This document shows, in pieces, positions 57,369-64,000 of a stretch of DNA of 64,000 nucleotides. Numbering within the stretch: the stretch's first letter is position 1; each line of letters opens with the position of its first letter. Both the position numbers and the translations under genes were made by a program. The notes beneath the pieces are model-generated. The model did not search any database. It was not told the origin of the DNA and saw only the letters and a list, made by a program, of their open reading frames with translations. The stretch is from Atherix ibis (taxonomy: Eukaryota > Arthropoda > Insecta > Diptera > Athericidae): contig OY282605.1 in NCBI GenBank assembly GCA_958298945.1, positions 33,954,811 through 34,018,810 on the forward strand. The letters are read 5' to 3'.

Positions 57369-57699
57369 TATATTATCATGATACGATTTAGTTAGTGTCA
57401 ATTTTGTCCATTTTATCATATATGACAACTTTGTACAAAAACATAAGTCCGCCGTTATGTTGTTTTGCGCTTTAAAAGGGGATTATTGTCGTTATAACCC
57501 AATTACCGAACCAACAGTTAGTAATACTGTGAAATAATTTAAAGAAATTTAATGCCTTATATACTAAGGCATGTGCATGGTCTAAGGCCTGTGCAAAACC
57601 AAACTCGATTTCACGATGACCTCATCATTTGAGCTTGAATTTACATACCGTATTATAGAATGTTTAACTCAAGTAACAATTAAATCCTTTCGACCATGG

Positions 57700-57830
57700 A
57701 ATTCACAGAAGCTACTCCGATTGGAATGCTGATTTTTTAGAACAAAATTTTCTTCAGCGTTGAAACTCATTTCTCGCTCGGCGAGTACGTCAATAGGCAA
57801 AAAGCCATTGTATCCACGAGAAGTTCTTAG
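57700..57830 (+). pseudogene. Rosa-like transposase scrap
   Basis: The + strand reads DWNADFLEQNFLQR, then in another frame FSVETHFSLGEYVNRQKAIV, then PREVLRTPNYE. This corresponds to the rosa-type W--EQL--N--F-RKI-FSDEAHF-L-GYVNKQN----ENPR-V region, with the catalytic Asp region (SDEAHF) altered to SVETHF. No further parts were recognised downstream. Confidence 0.6.
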
Positions 57831-58726
57831 GACGCCTAATTATGAAATTTTTTGATTGGACTTTTTCTTGTAATTTTTTTTTTAAAGAAGTTTTTACTGC
57901 TTTAATTTAGTGACGCTGGGAAATCTGCTTCATTACGCAGTGATTTTCAGTTCGAATCTAGATAATTACACAGCCAAAGTGGTTTTTAGTTACTACCAAA
58001 TGGCCCGCGTTGATAATTTGAACTCAAATATTATTAAAAATAATCTACAAATTTTGACAAATTAAGTCATGAAGTAATAAACAATTGAAGTTCCGCTGCA
58101 GATATTTTTATATCAACCTCTTATACTAATATTGGAGTAACTCCAGAAACTGGAAAATACGAGGATAATCATGGTAGCATGCACAAGTTACACAATGAGA
58201 TGCTGAGCTTAAAGTCATTCGAAGCTACATCCGTCACTGAAGATAAGAATGAAGATCAGAATGTGTTTTTTTTATCTTCATTCTTACCTCCATTTAAGAA
58301 TGTAACGTCCAATCATTTCATTGGGTAATAAAAAATTAATAAACGTACAATCTAATGTAAACTTATCAATTCACATCTAAGCCTACTAATAAAGTTAATG
58401 CACTGCAGATTATGGACACCGAAAATATAAACATGAATGGTCCGAATATTGTCATTTAACTTTAAAAAATCATTAAAATTCAATATAAATACTTTGGATA
58501 AAAAAAAATAAACAAATTATGATTAACGAAAATACAAATCAAAAAGTTGATAAAAATCCTGACATCTACTTTTTTCTCAACGAACTAAAGACCACATTTT
58601 TTGTGTGGTCGGTAAAAATATATTTGAATAACGGTCATAGTTTTCTATCATTCAACTAATTTTAATTCGATTTGGAGCGCTGTTAGTGCCTAAAAACTAA
58701 AAAATTCTTGTGCAATATTGACTGTA
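57831..58726. other. Spacer
   Basis: No gene is recognised. A short imperfect inverted repeat (aagaatgaagat at about 58246-58257 and its reverse complement at about 58277-58288) is the only structure seen. Confidence 0.45.
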
Positions 58727-59985
58727 CGAAGGTCATTCAACAAGTACTTAGCCTACAAAAGAAAAACGAAAATTTTGGAAAGGTGGCAATTTATTTTTCC
58801 ACATTTGGCCCAGCGATACTCTAACTTTTTTAACCCGTCCAAAAAATACATTTTCTCGAGGGAAGCAAAATAGGCCTCCGTGGCGACGATGACCTCCTCA
58901 TTCGACCCAAATCTATTCCCGGCGAGTGATTTTTTCAGGTTTCGAAACAAAAACTAGTCACAGGGGGCCAAATCTGTAGAGTACGGTGGATGGGGCAGCA
59001 ATTCGTAGCGTAATTCGACCAATTTGGCCATGGCGACGGCGGAGGTGTGAGCCGGCGCGTTGTCGTGGTGGAACAGCACTTTTTTCTTCGCAAAGCGGGG
59101 CCGCTTTTTCTTCAAGTCGACGTCAAATCGGCCCAATAAGTCAGCATAGTAGCGCCTCGTGATTGTCTTACCCTTCTCGAGGTAATCGATGTGGATCACA
59201 CCTTGTGAATCCCAGAAAACGGTGGCCATCACCTTTCCGGCCGATCGAACAGTATTCGCCTTCTTCGGAGTACGTTCGCTGGGTGAAGTCCACTGTTTCG
59301 ACTGTTCCTTGGTCTCTGGTGTGTACCAGTGAATCCATGTTTCGTCGACGGTCACGAAACGACGCAAGAACTCCGCTGGATTGCGCTGAAACAGCGCCAA
59401 ACACGTCGCCGATGTGGTCTCACGGTTGCGCTTGTTTTCCGGTGTGAGCAAACGCGGCACCCATCGCGCCAACAGCTTTCTCATGCCCAGTTCTTCGTGT
59501 AGAATATGATGCACCGTACCTACTGCGATGCCCACAGTCTCAGCTATCTCGTGAATCTTCAATCGACGGTCTGCCAACACGAGATCGTGAACGTTTTTAA
59601 AGTTTTCCTCCGTGGCAGCCGTTTTCGGGGCACCTGGGCGTGGCTCATCAAAAACCGACGTGCGGCCACGAACAAACTCGTTGAACCAATTCTTGACGGT
59701 CGCCATCGAAGGAGAAGAGTCACCATGCACAGCATCCAAGCGATCTTTGATTTTGCTGCGCATTTTCGCTTCCAAAAACAAGAATCTAATCACCGAACGA
59801 TATTGTTCGTTTTCCATTTTTGTGCAACCGACCGACACGCTCGCTTTCAAAGGCTCTCAAAACAAAACTAATGAAGGGAATTGACTGACAGTAGGCTACT
59901 AAAAGAATGTACTGCACGATGGTAAATTTCTTTTGTGACAGCAGTTCCATCTTGGTGAGGCTAAGTACTTGTTGAATGAGCCTCG
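58727..59985 (-). mobile_element. Mariner M3, the best preserved DNA transposon here
   Basis: TA-flanked on both sides (58725-58726, 59986-59987). The terminal repeats, cgaaggtcattcaacaagta on + and cgaggctcattcaacaagta read from the right end, agree at 26 of 28 positions. Length 1259 bp. The coding part is noticeably richer in G+C than the flanks. It is related to M2 (similar terminal repeats and protein). Confidence 0.94.
58753..59817 (-). pseudogene. M3 mariner transposase, one in-frame stop
   Basis: I place the start at Met 59815-59817 (MENEQYRSVIRFLFLEAKMR); 11 codons upstream are open but have no family counterpart. The frame then runs without interruption for about 287 codons: helix-turn-helix and linker (AVHGDSSPSMATVKNWFNEF, EPRPGAPKT, GMRKLLARWVPRLLTPENKR), TVDETWIHWYTPETK (first Asp), GKVMATVFWDSQGVIHIDYL, FHHDNAPAHTS (second Asp), PHPPYSTDLAPCD (third Asp, 34 residues later). 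The next codon is TAG (58954-58956), where an aromatic residue is expected. The same frame continues FLFRNLKKSLAGNRFGSNEE to KKLEYRWAKC. The last residues (GKINCHLSKIF...) differ from the family's usual ending, apparently after a small deletion. If the stop were not there, a nearly complete transposase with all catalytic residues would remain. Confidence 0.93.
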
Positions 59986-62139
59986 TAAACAGACGATTAG
60001 TTGTGATCAGATTAACGTTTCAGTGACGGTCGCCTGGTTATTTTCCGATGGGAGTGTTTTTAAATTTTATATTTTCACTTAGTTAAAAATTATACCTAAT
60101 AATGTACAATTCTATTATATTGTATGTAAAAATATTAATCTATATATTGTGTCTAAGAAAAATCAATTTTAAAATCTACTTTCAAATTAATGAATTTGTA
60201 TGATAGTGGTAATCAGTTTTAATATATGATATAATATGTGAATAAATTTCTCATCACAAAAATAATTCGAAAATCTTATTTAATTTTATTGATGTATTTT
60301 CAAAAAATTAAGTATTGTAGAATTTTTGAAATATTATCTTTTATATGCAAATAAATGAATTCACAGTAATATAAAATTTATTTTATTTAGTTTCTAATTG
60401 TAAATTAATTTAGTTTAATAATTACTGCAGTTCTTTAATTAATAATAAATTACTACGACCATCGTTTTAAAAATATTCGCCAAAGGAATTTAAATGGATA
60501 TAAAATTGCCCCTTTCTAAAAGTGATGCCTTTGACTTATATATATATATACGTCAGTTAGCTTTAAAATGGCGTTTCAATTATCTATCCTTATACTCCAT
60601 AATCTTTATTAGAGAGCAATTGGGGTTGGCCTATTTTCAAAAATTCTGTTTGATTTTTTCTAAAATATTTTGGACAAAATGTGTGCACTTTTGAAATAAC
60701 AGGAACGGCATATATTAGTGGGGGCCAGTTCAAAAGTTTGATATGCAATTGACGTGGTTCTTTTTAAAACTATTTTCATAAATGTTATTGTCATGTATAA
60801 ACAAAATATATTTATTTATACTGTTGATTTTGTTGTTTAATGAGTTTTATTGCTTAAGAAAACTATTTTATGAGCATGAAATGCGTGGTTATTTTATGTT
60901 GCAGCCAAAGGTAATATGGGAATTGAATAGTTCATTTTGGTGCAATTCATATGATTTTTTCGTTCAATTATTTCTTCTTCTAGGTTAATTTTCAAGTATT
61001 GTGATGGAAAGGAGTCTTTGCAGTGGCGGACAAGATTGAGAGGGTCGGGAAAGGAGTCTTTTCAGTGACGGACGAGATTCGGTGTGAAAATTGTCGTTTT
61101 CTTTCATTCAGACGTTGAAAGTATTAAATATTAAATATGTGAGAAAGTTTATCAAAACAGGATTAAATATTTTCAACCAAAAATTCCAAATAGCCGCTAT
61201 CATTAAATTACTCATCAGAATTGCACAATATCAATGTGCAATAAAATTTAATTATATTTATTATTTCTGAATAAGCATATTTTTTTCTGATTCATTTAAA
61301 ATTCAACAATTTTTATATATTTTGCATATATGAATACTAATTAATGTTATAGTATATAGAAAAAATAGTGAAGTCAATAATTGATAATTATCTGTTCTTC
61401 TTGTTTCCTTAAAATGAAGTGAACACTTAAGTTAATAAAAGGACAAATTTACGTTTTGCAATAAAGACAGAAAACACTACGAAAATAATAGAATTAAAAT
61501 TTTGGATACAAATTCAAGAATAAAAACAACAAAAATATAAAAAAAAAACACTAAAATAATAATAAATTTTTATATCGAAATAATAAAAAATATGTCATCA
61601 TAATTAATGCGAAATAAAAACTATAAAAATAACTCAGTCAATTTAAAAAGCTAATTTATATGACAGATACAGTAACAAGGATATTAGAAAAATAAAACAA
61701 AAATGAATTTTTTGAGCTGAAACCAAAAATAAAGAAAGCAACCGAATTTATACTATTGTATTTTATATTATCTAAGCTTATAACTTAAATTTAATGTCAT
61801 TTAGAACAGCTGTCATTCTGTTAGTTGACGTTTAAATGTCAAAGTCGTTAAATAATTATTAGGATTGTAGTCATTACTGAAAAAAAAACATTTTACGTAA
61901 TTTAAAATAAGTTCAAATAACATGCTTTCTATTATACAGTTTTTTTGTCTAATGAATAATTTTAAAGAATGTGACACTGTGTCTCAAAGACTGAAGCCTA
62001 TTCCTGAAAGTGTACGTGAAAGTCCTTAAGGTATTCCGTTAATTAATTGAATTTTTCTCAATCTTTGTGTGAAATATTTTTCATTTACACTCGTTTGAAA
62101 CTTGGTCATGTAGGACTCAGAGAGCTTATGATTTACTGG
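59986..62139. other. AT-rich spacer, 2.15 kb
   Basis: No gene or transposon is recognised. A short tandem duplication lies at 61006-61079 (separate entry). Open frames at 60494-60694 and 60782-60988 (+) have no resemblance to known proteins. Confidence 0.5.
61006..61079. repeat. Imperfect 42-bp-period tandem duplication
   Basis: ggaaaggagtctttgcagtg plus gcggacaagatt (61006-61037) recurs as ggaaaggagtcttttcagtg plus acggacgagatt (61048-61079), 29 of 32 bases alike. It is an isolated G-rich patch in AT-rich surroundings. Confidence 0.8.
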
Positions 62140-62290
62140 CAATGGAGCGAAACTATTTAAGAGCAAGTACCTGATTTTTTCCAGAAAATTTGTTATGATA
62201 AACAAAGCGCATTTTCACTTAAATGGCTTTGTTACAAAATTGACGGTTTTTGGGGCATGAACATCCAGAGACAATTTACAACCGATCTAA
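62140..62290 (+). pseudogene. Rosa-like transposase relic, left part
   Basis: The + strand reads EQVPDFFQK, then in shifting frames RKFVMINKAHFHLNGFVTK and RFLGHEHPETIYN, corresponding to -Q---DPDFHRKIIFSDEAHFHLNGYVNKQNCR-WG-E-PE-IHE. The first catalytic Asp position is altered. Confidence 0.65.
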
Positions 62291-62299
62291 CAGCAATTA

Positions 62300-63100
62300 A
62301 CTGTTGCATCAGACTAGCCAGTGGAGCACATCGGACATCTCCAATATAGTCCATTCTGATTGTAACTGGTTGTAATCTCTGATTTTCAATAATTACCTAC
62401 TACATAAACTAATTAAAACCATAATTTCCACCGCCTATTCAAAAATATGTTCATCCTCAATTTTATTAATTCGTTACTCTGCCAAGCCTGTCACGCTCAT
62501 CCAGATTGGAAATAGTGGTTGGGAACATTCAGAAAAGCGAACAATAATACAGATTCCTGTAGAGAGAATAGTTTCCGTTTTTTTGGCGAATTATGGGCAA
62601 TCAGGATAGCAGTAGAGAAGTCAACTAACATTCCCCCCCCCCCCCCCCCCAGCAGACACTTTGTGATTTTTGGTGATTATCTTTCCGCACTTAAAGCTAT
62701 TCGTGACTCATAAAATTATCCAGTTCTTATCAACATTCGGTTCAACCATCTGGTGAACAACAGGAATACCGAATTACACTGGGTTTCGGCTCATGTGGCT
62801 CTTTAGGGCATGGTCAAAGTAGTTCGGGAAACTCTACTGCGTCCAGTGCCCATAGTTACCCCTAATTTATCTTGTCTACTCACAAAATGAAACCTACCAT
62901 CTATAGCGTCTCGTGGACAAATAGGCTGGACAAATAGGCTGGACAATACTTTTTTGCCAACTGATTGGCTTACTGCCAATAAGCCGGTCTACTCAACATT
63001 TTTATCGAAATCTTGGACAGGTGCTTAGAACTCAGGCTGGACATTCTGCTCTCCCCTATTATAACCTATTTAGAAACCTCATTCGTCCCATCTGCTAATC
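62300..63100 (+). pseudogene. Non-LTR reverse transcriptase end and RNase H domain relic
   Basis: Blocks on +: CIRLASGAHRTSPI (the G-RLA-GAFRTSP block at the end of the RT domain), then FFGELWAIRIAVEKS and HFVIFGDYLSALKAIRDS (62580-62710). The latter two resemble the ELYAI--AL and FSDSLSAL-AI motifs of RNase H domains in I- or Jockey-type elements, with the catalytic Ser/Asp region reading FGDYLSAL. HWVSAHVAL (compare WVPSHVGI-GNE) follows, and near 63020-63085 QVLRTQAGHSALPYYNLFRN. Stops and frame shifts are frequent. An 18-base C-run (62633-62650) interrupts the RNase H part. The coding order continues past the C-run. Confidence 0.68.
62633..62650. repeat. Poly-C tract, 18 bases
   Basis: An uninterrupted run of 18 C inside a decayed RNase H reading frame, very unusual in AT-rich DNA. 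It may be a slippage expansion, and its exact length is hard to sequence. Confidence 0.9.
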
Positions 63101-63454
63101 CTGTAGCGTTTATATCACAATCACTCAAATACTAAGTGAATACCCCAGAATTTCTTTGCTCCTTCATCCAACAATTTCATTTTCAAGTCATCTATTCAAA
63201 TTTTTCAAACAAACTAATCTACTCCACAAAATTTAACAAAATGTCGATTTTTCTAATTAATCTTTTCTTAAAAATATGGCTACACTCTCCCATACACAAC
63301 ATGCGGTCGCCAAAAAGCCTCATGGTCGTGGCACTTTTTTTTCACGGCTCGTGGAACATGTCGTAGGACTGTGGCGCTTTTTTTTCATAGTCCCTGGTAC
63401 CTTACAAACAAACAACCAAATTCACGAAAGCATTTTAGAGCCTCGTAGAGTGGT

Positions 63455-63640
63455 TATGGCCACCTTGTAGAGTGTGTCATTGGACCGTATTTCTTTGAGG
63501 AAGCTGGAGCTATAAAAAAAGTGCCACGACTACATATATAGCGATATATATAGATAGATGAGATATTCCCTAAGATTGTCTCTGAATTAAGAAATGTTAT
63601 TCCAATAGAACGGCGCCACATCACTGCTCATAATAAGCCA
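63455..63640 (+). pseudogene. Rosa-like transposase relic, right part
   Basis: The + strand reads VIGPYFFEEAGAIKK (63459-63503; compare VIGPYFFRNEAGNTV), YRWMRYS-like sequence and, near 63595, MLFQ, stop, NGATS (compare MWFQQDGATCHT; the catalytic Asp is Asn). It continues the left part in protein order after the retrotransposon fragment. Confidence 0.62.
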
Positions 63641-64000
63641 CACCCCATGTTTTTTTGTGGGTATTTTTAAAATGAAAAAAAAAATACAATTTGAAATGTT
63701 TGAGGAATCACACATAAGGAAATCAATGAAATGAAATCCGTAAATGTGTGAAAGCAAGTTAATTATGCTATCAAAAGTCTAAAAGGGGCTATTTTGCCAA
63801 TTGTATATTTTATGAGTAATTTCCAAATCTATTTAAATAATTAAAAATGGCCAAAACGATTTTTTATATTATTTAAATTTAAATTTATTTTAAAAGGAAC
63901 CTGAAAACTTATATTAAGAACAAACAGTATTTCTGACAGAAAACGTAGAAGTTTTCCAATAAAATCCTATTCCAAGTATTTCCAGTACCTTTTAATTAGT
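63641..64000. other. AT-rich end of the window
   Basis: No gene is seen; the downstream part of the rosa-like protein is not recognised here. Confidence 0.45.

Larger units (their letters stand above)
62140..63640 (+). mobile_element. Rosa-like relic split by a retrotransposon fragment
   Basis: Rosa-type transposase pieces at 62140-62290 and 63455-63640 lie in the correct order on the same strand, with a reverse transcriptase/RNase H fragment between them (about 62300-63100). The span given covers the recognisable pieces only, and terminal repeats are not seen. Confidence 0.6.

Noticed and set aside
58585..58610. Small palindrome gaccaca...tgtggtc
   Set aside because: A 7-bp stem is common by chance, and it is not linked to any element.
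1..64000. Bacterial or phage-type systems (defence islands, CRISPR, toxin-antitoxin, operons)
   Set aside because: There are no operon-like coding blocks, no repeat-spacer arrays and no Shine-Dalgarno-associated frames. All recognised proteins are eukaryotic transposon proteins.
1..64000. tRNA and rRNA genes
   Set aside because: I scanned by eye for tRNA-type arms and rRNA cores and saw none that I could support. A covariance-model scan would be needed to exclude a degenerate tRNA-like SINE.

Overview
The window looks like nuclear DNA of an arthropod, most likely an insect. It is AT-rich, has no dense same-strand gene array, and is packed with decayed mariner elements and non-LTR retrotransposons of kinds common in insect genomes. 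The order cannot be read from the sequence. I find no host protein-coding gene, rRNA, tRNA or CRISPR array that I can support. Almost every protein I recognise is a transposase or a reverse transcriptase, and none has an uninterrupted full-length reading frame.

Layout, left to right. 1.6-2.9 kb: mariner family M1 copy A. 3.5-4.75 kb: mariner M2. 6.65-9.69 kb: an old rosa-like (DD41D) transposase relic on + that received two insertions, an irritans-type mariner (6783-8064) and a second rosa-like element (about 8131-9325), followed at once by M1 copy B. 11.0-11.35 kb: small mariner and RT scraps. 13.4-14.6 kb: M1 copy C. 15.1-16.1 kb: R1-like retrotransposon tail. 18.5 kb: a giant hairpin. 18.8-19.8 kb: Mos1-like relic. 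20.7-21.5 kb: M1 copy D. 23.7-24.95 kb: rosa-like element with both terminal repeats. 27.0-29.1 kb: mariner M6 carrying a nested Mos1-like copy, then a second M6 fragment. 30 kb: Jockey-like RT. 31.8-32.6 kb: R1-like tail. 33.1-34.3 kb: rosa-like relic split by mariner M7. 36.65-39.2 kb: a LOA/Jockey-like RT split by a fresh, 5'-truncated R1-like copy with a 16-bp target duplication. 42.8-44.0 kb: second M7. 45.7-48.2 kb: rosa-like scraps around M1 copy E. 53.1-54.0 kb: M1 copy F. 56.1-57.4 kb: M1 copy G. 57.7 kb: rosa-like scrap. 58.7-60.0 kb: mariner M3, the best preserved DNA transposon. 62.1-63.65 kb: rosa-like relic split by an RT/RNase H fragment. The rest is AT-rich sequence without recognisable content.

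The elements form layers. Rosa-like relics are the oldest: they are full of stops and are usually the host of an insertion. DD34D mariners sit inside them or beside them. The R1-like copy at 37.2-38.7 kb and mariner M3 are the youngest. In several nests, reading across the insertion site (minus one target duplication) rejoins the older protein, which proves the order of events.

Family names rest on my recognition of motifs in translation, not on searches. I did not find a previously undescribed system. The real interest is the stratigraphy of nested elements, recurrent damage in the M1 copies, and a few unexplained hairpins.
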